64,000 nt of DNA from Acytostelium subglobosum LB1. Its lineage: Eukaryota; Evosea; Eumycetozoa; Acytosteliales; Acytosteliaceae. A program made the position numbers and the translations under genes. The notes beneath the pieces were generated by a model. The model was not told where the DNA came from. It saw only the letters and a program-made list of their open reading frames with translations, and searched no databases. Below, piece by piece: positions 1-12,071 of this stretch (positions are counted from its first letter, which is position 1; every line of letters begins with the position of its first letter). The stretch is from contig NW_012236505.1 in assembly GCF_000787575.1 (NCBI RefSeq), positions 186,001 to 250,000 of the forward strand, given 5' to 3'.

Positions 1-3000
1 TATGCCGCCAACTATGGCATCCTGGCCTTCCAGAGCAATGTCACTTTCGACGCGACACTCTTCAACACGAGCACATCAAACACGATAATGGCGGTGACAA
101 GCCAGCTGATCATCACAAACTGCACGTTCATGGATGAGCTGAACCCGCTCCAAGTCGACATGTCCACGGTCAACATCTCAAACACCATGTTCCAAGGCAC
201 ACGAGCATTCATATCTGGCACTCAATCGATGATCCACTTGTCCAACAACCGGATGGAGGACATGAGCGTGGGCCAAGCTGGCAATATACTCAACTCAGAG
301 ATACACTCCACGAACAACATTTTCCACCATATTGTGTGCAGCAGCCAATCCTTCTACAACCTCTACGAAACAAACCTCTTCGAGACGTCCAACATCATCT
401 CGGACAGCAGTTGCCAGTACATAGAAGCTCGCGCCGCCAGCAACCTGCAAATCTACCACACACAGTTCCTGCGCAACATCCAGGTCAGTCTGATCGGCTG
501 CTACGACACCACCAAGGTCCAAGCATTCAACATCACCGGCAGCTTCAACTCGGCACCTATGGCACCGGTCCTGCACGCAGCCGATGGCGCAATCGTCCAG
601 ATCACTCAATCAAACTTTGATCACAATCACGCTGGACAAGGTGGTGTGATGGCCTCGTCCGGCCAGAGCACGCTCAATCTGATCAACTCGACATTCGAAC
701 TGAACTCGGCGCAGCAGACAGGTGGCCTGGTCTACACGTCGTCCACAGTGGAAGTACTAATGGACGATGTGATGGCCGTCAGCAACTGGGCCAACGAAGG
801 CTCGATCATATATTACTTGGTGCAGGGGCCACTAATCAATGGGTCGACATTCACCAACAACACACAGACTTATGGCAATGAGGTGGCGCTGGGCACGGCC
901 TACTTCTCCATCATCTACACAGGGCTCAACTATAGTGTCTATGGCATACCACCCAGCATCGACAGTGGCAGCCACGGCTACAGATTCGACATCCAACTGC
1001 AGGACGCCAATGGCAACAACTTGACCAACAAGTTCTGTCACACTTCCACGTGCTATGTCTACGTGTCAGTGGGCGGCCAGTTCCTCCAGTCGTGCCAGAT
1101 CACGCCCGATGGCACCGCACACTTTGTCAACATCACACTGTTTGGAGACATTGGCGCGACGACCAACATAGTGTTCTCGAGCAATGAGCCAAACATCAAA
1201 GAACAGACTTCAGAGGTGACGTTCAATAATTGCAGCGCGGGACATATGCCGAGCTCCAACGACTTGTTGTGCTCGCCGTGTCAAGCCGGCAGCTACGGTA
1301 GCAATGGACTGACGTGCAGTGTATGTCCGTCGAACGTCGTGTGCAATGGACCTTCATACTTGCCTGCCGATGGATACTGGATAGAGGACAGTCTAGACGA
1401 CCTTGTAGCATACCAATGTCCGCCAGGTCTATGCCATGACGGAAACTGCAGTGCCGACTACACCGGTCCGCTCTGTGCCGAATGCATTCCAGGCTATTAC
1501 AACTGTGGATCAGGTTGCAAGCGTATGTATCTGGGTCTGGGACTGGGGCTGGAATGATTCCAATCACAATCAAACACTAACTCAATCAATCAAATCAATC
1601 AGATGTGGATGGTCCAAATATTACAGTGATCGTACTCAAGTTGTTGATATCATTCTTTCTGGTACTATTCCAACAGATGTCTGATAATTCAAAGGGATTG
1701 GTGACCATCGCAATGTACTTTGTCCAGAACTTGGTGGTGATATCCAATGGCATCAAGTTCAGTATAATGAGCGCTATAAGTGGATCGCAATCTAGTCATA
1801 CCGGCAGTGGCGGCACGTCATCAATCATCTCATTCATGAGTGATTGTATGGGCCCGATGGGATTCTACACCAATCACTACATCATCCTGATGCAGCCACT
1901 CATCATGTTTGCGATACTCTTGGTGATCGTGGCAATGGAGTGGGGGCTGCGCCGCACAGGCATCCTGTTCCGCGTGCCCGTCATCAGAACATTCGTTAAC
2001 GAGAGTGAGCGCGACTTCCGCTCGCGCCAGTTCTCGGCCTTTATCAAGATCTGCATGAACTCGTACGGCCCCTTCATCACGGAGATCATGCTGATCCTGT
2101 TCTGCTACCACGTGGGCTCGTACGTGCTGCTCAACGCCAACCAAGGCGTGCAGTGTGCAGGCGACCAGTACGACACAGCGCGCAAGGTCACCCTCGGCCT
2201 CATGTCCTTTGTATTCCTGTTTCCAAGCGGTATCATGGCGTTACTGTTCTATTATCGCCGCAGGATGCACCAAGAGCGAGAGATTGGACGCAAGCTTGGA
2301 GTGTTCTTCCTCAAGTACAAACCTCGCTTCTACTTCTGGGACGTTGTGCTGCTGTGTAAGCGACTTGTAATAGTCACGCTGTCACTGCTGCCTCTGGCTG
2401 CGCCACAGCGCTCGATCTCGCTGGTGGTGCTGTCGTTTGGATCGCTGTTCCTTCAGCTCAAGTACCAGCCATTCGTGCAGGCCAACGACAATCACTTGGA
2501 GACCATCTCTTTGATGTTATTATTCGTCTGTTGTATATATCTTGACAATGCACTATGGGAGACGACCGAACAATGGATCATCATGCTCAGTTTGGTCGTG
2601 TTCATCATTGCCGCGTTAAGATTACAATTCGATCTTTATTGGCGCCATGTCAAAGAAGTGACCCGACCCCTTGTGGACAAGTTGCGATCACTCCGCGGAC
2701 CCACCACATCCACGACAGGCACATCAAGGAAGCGAACGACATCATCTTCATTGGGCAGGTCGTATGATCCATTTGACGACACACCAACCATCACAGATAG
2801 TGATGGTGCCAGTCTGGACCCCGAACAATTGGTCAATGAGCACACAAGATTACTGATCAGTAATGTCAATATCAAAGACAATCACTTCAATAGACATCAT
2901 GGAAGTGATGATGATGGTGAGGATGATGATGACGACAATGACCAAGTCAACGACCAGTCGTCAGCTGACCGGGTACCAATCACTGATCATCAAAGTTATG

Positions 3001-3065
3001 GAGACTATTCACGAGATGGATCATTGAACTTTGAACAAATAATGATGGTCACCAAGCGTGCATAA
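1..3065 (+). CDS. Beta-helix/cysteine-rich multi-pass membrane protein, 3' part
   Basis: The frame is open from base 1, so the start lies upstream of the window. Exons are 1-1522 and 1603-3065, joined in phase 1; about 995 residues are visible. The N-terminal ~430 visible residues are Asn/Ser/Thr-rich repeats with regularly spaced short strands, like right-handed parallel beta-helix (pectate-lyase-like) proteins. A Cys-rich stretch follows (about residues 415-508, with CSPCQAGSYG, CSVCPSNVVC and CAECIPGYY), resembling the ephrin-receptor-like GCC2/GCC3 module. After the intron come roughly eight hydrophobic segments and a cytoplasmic tail rich in Ser/Thr and Asp. The order suggests an extracellular sensor or adhesion region tethered by a polytopic membrane domain. 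Such architectures are common in amoebae and oomycetes. The ligand and function are unknown. Confidence 0.8.
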
Positions 3066-3380
3066 TAATAATCAATCAGATAGATACTATCTATCCAACA
3101 TTGTAATCGGAATGCGGTGGTCGTGATTGTGATTGATTGGTGGTCGTGTGTGGACCCACATTTGGTACAAGGGGGGAGGGAGTGCACGTCCTGGGCTGAG
3201 CTTCCAATTCCCAAAATTGCCGATATCTGCATAAATATCCAAGATTGAAGACGGTCTGCGTCCTCTACAAATCATTCCAAAAGGTGTGATGATGTGTTCA
3301 TTGAGTCCAATTCAATCACAATCACAATCATTCCATTCAATTCAATTCTAATCCAATCCCAATTACAGATAGATATAACC
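3066..3380. other. Spacer between two plus-strand genes
   Basis: This holds the 3' flank of the membrane protein and the promoter of the esterase. No ORF is convincing. Short AATC/ATTC tracts precede the esterase start. Confidence 0.6.
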
Positions 3381-5172
3381 ATGCCTTCTTATACTAGTGT
3401 TTGTTTGGTGATGTTGGTGGCATTGATGTTGGCCATGCCAATGAATGCATTCCAATATATTGAATACAATGAGTTGGATGACACTGTTCAAGCTCAGACT
3501 ACAGGTGGACTTGTACAAGGTCTACGCATGGATGACTATGCAGTGTTCTATGGTGTAAGCTACAATCAATGATCACTCAATCAATCATCAATCATTCACT
3601 CAATCATACTTACTCCATCAAACAAACTAGATTCCATTCGCCGCACCACCAGTTGGAGATGCACGTTGGCAACCACCAACTGATCCAAAGTCATGGCAAC
3701 CAAATGTACTCGATGCGAGATATCCACAAGTAAGTTAATTTGAATGAATGGAATGATCATGTGACCAACTCACTCACATCACCTCTCACTCAATCAATCA
3801 ATCAAACAATCAGTATGGATGTCCACAGAACTGTATGCTTCCACCTGGAACATGCCCAACTAATACTAGTGAGGATTGTTTGTATTTGAATGTGTTTGTA
3901 CCATTGACTGCTTTGCCTGTGGATGGAGAGTCGAATAGACCAGTTATGGCATTCTTGCCAGGTGGACGTTTTGAACAGGGTGCCGCATCATCAGTGTTGT
4001 ATAACGCTGGCACGATGGTCAACAGCTCAAACGCCATCGTCGTCACGATCAACTACCGCCTGGGAGTGCTTGGCTTCCTCATGACCGACGACTTTACCGG
4101 CAACTACGGATTCCTGGACCAACGACAGGCGCTCCAATGGATCCAAAACAACATCGCCTACTTTGGTGGCAACTCATCGCGCGTTACACTCTGTGGTCAG
4201 TCCGCCGGCGCCACTTCTATCGCCGCTCACATCACCTCGCCACTCTCATTCGGTCTGTTCCAACAGGCCATCAGTGAGAGCAACCCATTCACGCTGGATC
4301 TCAAGACACGTACGGTCGCCAAGCAAAACTCTATGCACTTTGCCAAGGCTGTTGGTTGTCCCACTGCCACTCCCGCCTGTCTGCTCGCTGTCGACGCTGA
4401 TGCTGTCATCCAGGGCCAGATCAAGGCGCAACAAGAGGTCGACCCACTTATCCCATTGGCCGCATTCCTGCCATGGACACCAACTGTGGACGAGGTCGAC
4501 ATCCTCGATCAGCCCATCACATTGATCGAGCAAGGCAAGTTCCTGGACATCCCAATGATTGTTGGTACAGTCAAGGAGGAGGCATTGCTGTTCATCTATC
4601 AAGCCTCGGCCAAGAACATCACCGAGGAGGAGTACGCCGGAGTGCTGGCACTCTTGTTCTATGAAAAGGCAGTTGATATCGCTGCAGGATACCCTCCTGT
4701 GCACTCGGACAACCGTCCAGTCATGTCGGTGCTCGGCACCAACTTCATCTTTGTGTGTCCCAACCGCAACATGACCAGATACTTGAACCGCGTGGAGCCA
4801 GTCTTCACCTACCAATTCCAGCACGTATTGTCCTTTGATGCATGGGGACCAGACTATCCATACTGCGTGGGACACGTCTGCCACGGCTCCGAGCTGCCAT
4901 TCATCTTCAACAGTGCGTCACTGGGCGGCTACACCTTTGATGCCGACGAGCAGGTGCTGGCCTACGCCATGAACAACTATTGGATGAACTTTGTTGCCAA
5001 TGGCAATCCCAACATTGGACTGAGCGTGCCAACCGTCTGGCCCAACTACGACACCAACACCGATCAATCAATGATCTTCCAAGCACCAACTCCCTTTGTC
5101 CAAGCCAATGTACTCGAGCCACAATGCAACTCACTCGACCAACTCGTTGGTTACAATGACCCATACAGATAA
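3381..5172 (+). CDS. Secreted carboxylesterase, type B (cholinesterase-like)
   Basis: Exons are 3381-3554, 3631-3729 and 3814-5172 (543 aa, normal for the family). The start was chosen because it gives a signal peptide (MPSYTSVCLVMLVALMLAMP), whereas the in-frame upstream extension is low complexity. Alpha/beta-hydrolase marks are visible: an oxyanion-hole region near LPGGRFEQG, the nucleophile elbow GQSAGA with Ser at about residue 221, and the catalytic His in CHGSELPF near residue 448. It hydrolyses carboxylic esters. The class includes the dictyostelid crystal protein and D2 esterase, which are secreted or vesicular. The natural substrate cannot be read from sequence. Confidence 0.93.
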
Positions 5173-5581
5173 GATAAACAACACAAACATTGTATATCTC
5201 TTTCATTCTTTATGAGACATAGATATTATATTGTATTCATATTCATTCATTATTATTATCTCTTTGTTTGTTCGCAAATAATTCAAAAATTAAAATTAAA
5301 ATCGAGGAGGGAAGCAGACTTCAACAACAAAACGAAGACCAAAGACTTCAACCAACATTCATTCTTTGTTCACACCACACACACACACACACTTAACTCA
5401 ACCAATCTCTATCTCTTTCACACACATACACACTCACTTTAAGAAGAAGTAGTTGAGGCTTTCAAAGAGGTGCATGTGTCCATAACACATTCACACTTAA
5501 GTGACAAGTTAGTAAAAGTAGGTCCTTCTTGGGTCCTTATTAGCATTATTTAATTATATATATTTATACACATATATACAA
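5173..5581. other. AT-rich spacer
   Basis: Contains a short CA-dinucleotide tract near 5380-5394 and an AT-rich stretch just before the next start. I see no gene. Confidence 0.6.
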
Positions 5582-7114
5582 ATGACAAACAATAGTAATA
5601 ATAACAGTGATATCAGTAGCAGTAGCAATAGCAGCAATAGCAGTAGTAGTAGTAGTAATAATAACATAATGGCAACATCAGCAGGAACAGCAACATCGAC
5701 AGCGACAGCGACAGTGACAGCAATGCCTGTAACATCAACAATTGGACCGAGAAAGATTGTAAAGATTGTTAGTAGTGAAGGCGATGAATATGATTTAGAG
5801 GAATGTGTAATAGAGATGTGTCGCACAGTGAAGTATATTGCATCGGGAAAGGTCGGCTTTAGGAATGGTCTAGGCGGCTGGTTCAACATCGAGGGCAAAT
5901 ACGTGCTGCACAAGAAGGAGGGTCGGCTACTGGCCACCATCTACTCCAACACGGACCTCGAGTGCATACTCTGCTTCCCAGAGATTCGCGGACAAATATT
6001 GGCAACGATCATCGACTATTGTAAATTTCATTCGGCTTCCCCGACGCCGGCACAGATCACCGAGCATGACGAGGCACTCATCTCAATGAAACAATCAAAC
6101 CTCTGCGAACTCGCATCCGCCTCCTACTATCTCGATGTCAAATCCCTCGTCAGTCTTACATCGCGAGAGATCGCCGCGCAAATATCACGTACGTGTATCC
6201 CCGGGGGATCATCCATCAGCAAAGACATGTCTGACTGACGACTAATCAATCAATCAATCAATCAACCAAACTTATAACAGAGAAAAGCTCAGAAGAGATT
6301 AGAGAGACATTCACCAACCTTCACTTGGCAGGCTACAATCAATACTTTTCATCAAAGTGCAGTCATAAGAAGACGATAAAGAAGGATAAGATACTGCAGA
6401 TACAGAACACACCGGCCGTGGACGACAATAGGACAGTTGACGAGTTGTTAGAGTTCTTGGGCGAGGACTCCAAGAAGAAGAAGAGCAACAGCAAGAATAA
6501 CAAAAAGTCAAAGCAACAACAACAACAGACTAAACAACAACAATCAAACAAGAATAACAACAAGAACAACACAACATCATCATCACCGCCTTCTTTACCA
6601 AATCAAACATCGTCACCAACATTGAAATCACAGAATGGCAACAACAACAACAACACATCATCGTCATCATCACCATCAACTTCGAGCAACAGCAACATCA
6701 ATGTCAACAACAATCCACTGATAAAGCAATCAAAGAGTTCACCGGATCTTTATACAACATCACTGGAGCATCAGAAGCGTAACAACAACTCAAACAACAA
6801 CAAGCTGTACAATAATAACAATGCCAAGATATACGAGATTGAAGACGATGACGTGCTGGAAGACGATGATGACGACGACTCTGATGACGACGATCAGCTG
6901 GACCCCGACCTTCAAGAGGAGATTGACAAAGAAGTAGAGAACTTTAAGCAGAGGCTAGACCTGTTTAGTCGACAATCTGTAAGCATCATTCATTCATTCA
7001 ATCAATCAATCAATCAATCACTCATACTAACATAACATACTTAATTGATAACAGAAACAACAAAAGTTAACATTACCTTCAAGGACATTGGCTGCCCTGC
7101 TGGATGTTTATTGA
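5582..7114 (+). CDS. Skp1/elongin-C-fold protein with Asn/Asp-rich tail
   Basis: Exons are 5582-6188, 6281-6978 and 7055-7114 (454 aa). After a Ser/Asn/Thr-rich leader (about 1-55), residues ~58-215 follow the Skp1/BTB pattern: KIVSSEGDEYDLEE, then a variable loop, EIRGQILATIIDYCKFH, and NLCELASASYYLDVKSLVSL. In this family the fold docks onto cullins or F-box-type partners. The second exon adds about 200 residues of Lys/Gln/Asn/Ser repeats and an Asp run ending in a possible coiled coil (EEIDKEVENFKQRLDLF). Canonical Skp1 and elongin C are only ~110-160 aa, so this is a divergent relative, not the core subunit. The last exon adds 19 residues. The function is inferred from the fold only. Confidence 0.75.
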
Positions 7115-7877
7115 TCAAACGATCCAGACAAACTATATATATAACATCTTAACCATATTCTAATGTCAACCATGGCCTTGTCCACTTAACGAGCTAAAGG
7201 TTAAACAATTTGGACCCGATCCAGACAAAATCAATGTCCATCCATCTCCAAGTACTTGTTGCCTCTATGCTGCCTCTCTCCGTATCAATTACTCAAGTCC
7301 ATGGATCAATCTTTCATTCCTCAGCCTCATCTCATAAAATCTCAAGTCCCAGTCCAAGACCAAGTGCAATAAAGTGATGTCGACATTTGATTGTATCACT
7401 GGAGTTGAATGATCACATGACTAACATGATGTACTCTTATATAAGAGCATTCCTATGCATAGTTGGATGAAGAGTGTTGCATTGTGGGAGTGATGATGTT
7501 TGAAGTTTGGACCAAGCATTCTAGAATCAATGGTTGTGATACGAATGAAGGAGGATGAATGAATGCCATTGATACTGGTTAACACCAACTTGGCTCACAC
7601 AGTTTCAGGTGGGGAGTTTGGCTGGGGCAATATATGTGTGTATGGTCTTATTACCAAGTGTGTATGGGACAACTATTATCGACCAATCTATCTTTTCGCC
7701 AACTATTCAATTACCAGACATCACACACTTCTCTTCATTCCAGCTAGCCTGTCTATTTAAATATTGTGCAAATATTATTTGTGGTATGTCACCACTACAT
7801 ATGTCAACATCTCATACTAATTATTAGGGGAGGGACAAACAAGAACACATTTGCTTGATATACCTCCCATTTTAACA
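7115..7877. other. Spacer without a supported gene
   Basis: About 760 bp of mixed composition. Only short ORFs with no coding character occur (for example around 7563-7827). It presumably carries the promoter of the orphan gene. Confidence 0.5.
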
Positions 7878-8389
7878 ATGTCTAAAGTATCGCGTTCAAA
7901 ACTCTGTTACCAACACTCATACGGTTACTACGAAATAAGCGCTGATAAAAGTTATGAATGTGGATTAGCCTTCAATCCGTCCCGAGTCGAAGATTACGGC
8001 CGTAATTGGTTGACCGAGGATTGCACTGAAGAATGTAGAAAATTCCTCATTAGACAATTTAAAGAGTACAAGGTATGGGNCCAGCAATTGTATCACGATT
8101 TTAGGAGCCCATCAAACTTGGTGCAGAGGACATGCCCCCCTCAGACTGTTCCTACACAGCTTTATTCAGAGAAGAGGCAATGAATGATTCCGAGCCAGGG
8201 TACGACGAAAGATTCAAGGAGGCCTTTCTCGCTCGACCTTTGAATAAGGAAGATTTCGTGAGGAATTGGGTCCAGGTCATGGAAGATCGCGATGCTCGAG
8301 TCGAACAACTCGAGAAACAGTTAGAGAATGCCCTGGTAGCTCTTTGCCACAAGCGCAAACGAGAGGAGAACTCCCATAGCGAGGAATAA
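7878..8389 (+). CDS. Orphan protein with C-terminal coiled coil; ambiguous base in intron
   Basis: An ATG frame runs 7878-8072 (65 codons, beginning MSKVSRSKLCYQHSYGYYEI). A second open frame begins at 8105 and ends at 8389. They join in frame if 8073-8104 (GTATGG...TTTTAG) is an intron, giving 159 aa. That intron would be only 32 nt, far shorter than its neighbours, and it contains the single N of the window (8080), so bases may be missing there. The C-terminus holds a heptad-like segment (RDARVEQLEKQLENALVAL) and a basic KRKRE patch. I recognise no family. Its Cys/Tyr-rich N-terminus lacks the Asn/Gln runs common around it. The function is unknown. Confidence 0.5.
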
Positions 8390-8426
8390 ATATAATAACA
8401 TCCATTGATTATCGAATACTATACTA

Positions 8427-9251
8427 TTATTTTACTAATTGATTGGATAGCAGCTCTGCTGAATGCCTCTTGACCTCTGCCTGCATCAGAGCGAATATCT
8501 TCATGCATCCTTTGTTGGCCAACTCCAAGACTGATTCAAACATGTCCTGTGGCACTTTTGACTCCATGTTGAGCGAGATGACTCCGCCAAGTTGTGGCTG
8601 CACAGACAGCAGCAGATCGGCACCGCCCGATCGCTCCTCCATGTGGTTCAGGTCCAGCAGGGGCACGCCCTCAATGTAGGTCGCCGAGCATGCACAGACA
8701 AAGTCGCGCATCGGCAGGCCGGCGTCGACCGCGGCCAGAGTCGCAGCGTTGATGGCGGCAGCTTTCAGGCCTCCATCAGACTGCAGCACCTGTATATATA
8801 TGTCAATCTGTGATCTGGGGAACAGATTCACCTGTATCGTGGACTCGAACGCTTGCTTTATCAGTGCTGCTATCTCAAACGATTGTTTATCGCCCTTGCC
8901 TCGTATCTTTCTTTCTGAACTGCTGCTGAATGTCGCCACGGAGAAATCGCAGTTTACAACGGCGCGATCATGTAGTGCGCGCTGATTTGAAGCGACCTCT
9001 CTTGGTCCATACACTGCCACCGCAATCTTTGTATTGCCCTGTTCATAATATGCTGATCCATCTGCTCTACTAAATACTCCCATTCTCATATTCAATCTTC
9101 GTATCTCATTGCTGCGTCTTCCATCGATTCGCAGTCCTTCTGGTGTGATATATGATAGTTTAGACTTGATTGATTCAATGATTGATTGATTGATACGGAA
9201 GTGAGTGTTAGTTGATGGAGTCTAGATCAATCATATCATTCAGGTTACCAT
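8427..9251 (-). CDS. rrp41: Exosome core subunit Rrp41 (EXOSC4)
   Basis: Coding exons (minus strand) are 9251-9249 and 9164-8427, 246 aa against about 245 for EXOSC4. The protein begins MSKLSYITPEGLRIDGRRSN, and GLRIDGRR is the classic Rrp41 opening. RNase PH-fold blocks follow (GNTKIAVAVYGPRE; LQSDGGLKAAAINAATLAAVDAGLPM; MEERSGGADLLLSVQPQLGG). Rrp41 is one of six RNase PH-like ring subunits of the eukaryotic RNA exosome in nucleus and cytoplasm. The first coding exon is only the ATG, immediately followed by a GTAACC donor; the acceptor ends CAATCAAG. Without that exon no start fits the conserved N-terminus. Confidence 0.94.
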
Positions 9252-9432
9252 TGTGTTGTATTGATTGTTTGATTATGTATATGTACAAGGTTGTTATTTC
9301 ATTGATTGAATGAATGAATGAAGATGAGGTAAGTTTGTAACTTTTCGTCAAAATGAAGAAACGAACGAGTCGTTCAATCAATCAACTTTATTACATATTC
9401 AATCAAAGAGATAATAGAGGAACAAGAATAGG

Positions 9433-10729
9433 ATGAGCAATAAGGTTGTTAACTATGTTGGCTTTATAGATGCACCGTTGAATGCTAAGGATTTGTATCC
9501 TTATAATTCAAAGGTTGGAGGTTCACCTGTTTGGATGGCACAACCTCCTGCAAAGTACTCGCATATCAAGTGTACAGAATGCTCAGGAGACATGGCATTC
9601 TTAATGCAACTATACGCACCACTGGATCATCTGCCACAGTTTGAGAGGAGCTACTACCTCTTTGTTTGTCACAAGTGCAATGCTACAAGACAGGGGTATG
9701 TTTCATTGTTGGGATGGTTGAGGTTCAACAACATGGTTTGCTAACCTTTTGAATGGAAGTTGGAAACTGATCAAGTCAATGGAGAGACCAAGACAAGGGT
9801 ATAATGAATACGAAGAAGAGGAAGAGGAATATGATGAGGATGAAGAAGAAGAGGAAGAAGTCCAGGAGAAAGTTGTACAGAATGACACAAAGAATGAGAA
9901 TGGCGATGATGATGATGACTGGGGAGTAGAAGATGGAGATGACTGGGGATTATCAGGAAAGACAGACAACAATAATAACAACAACAACATAGATGAACTG
10001 TTAATGAAGAGAGATAAGATGCTGAAAGAAGAACAGGCAAAGAAGAAAGAGCAGAAGAATAACAAACAATCAACATCAACATCATCGACCTCGACCACCA
10101 ACACATCATCAACAGAGACTTCACCATTAGAAGGATTCGTTACACCTTCAGACCCAAGTAAGTAACCTTGGCGACACCGTCATTCCCTCAATCACTCAAT
10201 CACTTACTCACTCAATCACAATCAAATAATAGGTAATCAATACAAGGAATGTTATGTAACGATTGAGGAAGAGGTGATCAAACAACAAAAGATGCATGGA
10301 GGTGGAAAGGGAGGTAAACATGGATATGTGGACGACCATAGTGAAATGGAGGAATGGTCTGGAGAGTCATACGAGTATGTGAAGGATCGCGCATTTAGCA
10401 AGTTCATCAAGAGGATCAATCACTATCCAGAACAAGTGATACGTTATGGATTTGGTGGCGAGCCACTCTGCATGTCACAGGCTGGCAACCAAATGTTTGA
10501 CGTCAAGACGGCATACGCCTGCAAGCGATGTGGAAAGAACAAGGTGTTTGAGTTCCAGGTCGTATCGACGATCATCACACAGATCAGCCACAACAAGGAT
10601 GTGTCATCACTGGACTTCTCCAACCTGTTCGCGCTGACCTGTCCCAATCACTGCTACGATGTTGGCAGCGATGTCCACAACGACGTCATCTACGTCGAAG
10701 AGTTGTTGCTTGTTGAGAAATCCATTTAA
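9433..10729 (+). CDS. Tsr4/PDCD2-like ribosome-assembly protein
   Basis: Exons are 9433-9695, 9760-10157 and 10233-10729 (385 aa). The N-terminal zinc-ribbon half has CTECSGDMAFLMQLYAPL and FVCHKCNATRQG, followed by WKLIKS, which matches the PDCD2/PDCD2L/Tsr4 N-domain. The middle is Glu/Asp-rich and Asn/Lys-rich linker. The C-terminal domain has YPEQVIRYGFGGEPL, YACKRCGKNKVFEFQVV and LTCPNHCYD, typical of PDCD2_C. Family members act as dedicated chaperones for ribosomal protein uS5 (Rps2) during small-subunit assembly. The first intron (64 nt) was placed so that TRQG-WKL is continuous, as in relatives. Confidence 0.88.
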
Positions 10730-11040
10730 TAAAGATATCTCATCTCGCTTGCTCGAGCGAGAGTTCGCGCGAGTAATGTGTTGTTTCTGCGCTACATTGG
10801 ATAGATGGATGATAGATGGGATGTTGTCCACCACAGACCTGGACTAGGTCACCAACTTGGAGTTGGTGAGGCGGTGGAGTGTGAAAGGGATGGATGGAAT
10901 GCGGTCTCGTCGCGCCAGCCAATGATCATGTGTTGCTCTTGATTGGCGTCTGTGCCGCTACTATTTGATGTGATTGATTTGATGTGCTTGATTGATCGGT
11001 TATCTTGTGTTGGGAGTCTGTCGAGTTGAGCCTTGTGTAT
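10730..11040. other. GC-richer spacer with inverted repeats
   Basis: There is a cluster of CTCG/CGAG words at 10742-10771 (palindrome GCTCGAGC). A perfect 9-bp inverted repeat with a 3-base loop lies at 10849-10869 (TCACCAACT/AGTTGGTGA). No convincing protein is encoded. It may be 3'-UTR structure or a small RNA. Confidence 0.4.
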
Positions 11041-11205
11041 ATGTTTACATGGCTCATGGAACACTATGTTACATTAGACTACAACAGCGTGATGACGAAG
11101 ATGATGAAGCTCGAGGGGAGTTTGGAGCCGACGACTCTCTACGTCTTGAAGAAGAGTCTTGCAATAGTGGAGCGCCTTCAACAGATAGTGAGTCTTCATA
11201 CCTAA
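11041..11205 (+). CDS. Possible 54-residue protein
   Basis: ATG at 11041 opens 54 codons ending at 11205. The reading looks protein-like (Leu/Lys/Glu-rich, with LEGSLEPTTLYVLKKSLAIV) and its codons are as GC-rich as neighbouring genes. There is no recognised family, and the frame may instead be an exon of something longer or chance. Confidence 0.3.
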   Translation: MFTWLMEHYVTLDYNSVMTKMMKLEGSLEPTTLYVLKKSLAIVERLQQIVSLHT

Positions 11206-11266
11206 TGAATGTGTGGAGAAGAGAGTGTCAGTGTCACATGTCGATTGGTTGGAATGATTGAATGAA

Positions 11267-12071
11267 TTATCCATACTCTTCGGCTAAAGCTTGCTCCAAT
11301 ACCTTCTCTATCAGGTTGACTAGGGACTCTTTGACACCTGTTCCATCCTTTGAAGAGACTTCGAAGTAGTGCTTGATTTTGTTGTCCTTGCACCATTGTC
11401 CAACTGTTTCAAATGGTACCTGGTTTGGCGTCCTGCGTGTAAGCCTGATATCTTGGGAACGACTACTACCTCCACTACTACTACTAATGGTACTCACTGC
11501 TCTCCTATCATTGTCGGCCTTGTTACCGAGTACTGCAAAGATGATGCCAGGCTTCTCTGATGTGGCCTGCTCCACAGAATGACACTTTGTCTTACATTCA
11601 TTAAGCCAGAACGACAGATCCTTGAAACTCTTCTCATCCGTAACGTCGTACACCAGTACAGCTGCATGTGCCGTCCTCCAGAACACCTCTGTCAGGCACC
11701 AATACTTTGCTTCACCTGATGTATCCCAGAACTACATATGGTATGAATGAGTGAGTATGTTTGATTGATCAATCATCAATCAATGAATCAATCGACAACA
11801 TACCTGTATGTTACAGACTGTACCATTGACGTAGAATGGCTTTGAGAGGAAGTCTGTTCCAGAGGTTGGTCTGTATTCTGGGTTGAACTTGTTGAACACC
11901 AGTCTGTGGAATATCGATGACTTGCCAACTCTATGTTATTGTTGTTGATGTCATTGTCAGTACTGACCTATTCATTCATTCATTCATTCATTCATTCATT
12001 CATTCATTCAACCAATGTCCTTACCCTGTATTGCCTAACAGTACTATTTTAAATTGCTTTGGTTCATCCAT
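11267..12071 (-). CDS. Atypical Rab-like small GTPase without prenylation motif
   Basis: Exons (minus strand) are 12071-12025, 11930-11804 and 11731-11267 (212 aa). G1 is GNTGVGKSS, split by intron 1. Switch II reads WDTSGEAKYW where Rabs have WDTAGQE. G4 is GNKADND and G5 EVSSKDG. Between switch II and G4 it matches Rabs (FWRTAHAAVLVYDVTDEKSF), and a Ser-rich insert sits after G4. Unlike canonical Rabs there is no C-terminal cysteine (it ends EQALAEEYG), so no geranylgeranyl anchor is expected. The residue at the Gln61 position is Glu, suggesting altered hydrolysis. It may be closer to Rab-like (RabL/IFT27-like) proteins, but the subfamily is unresolved. Confidence 0.85.
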
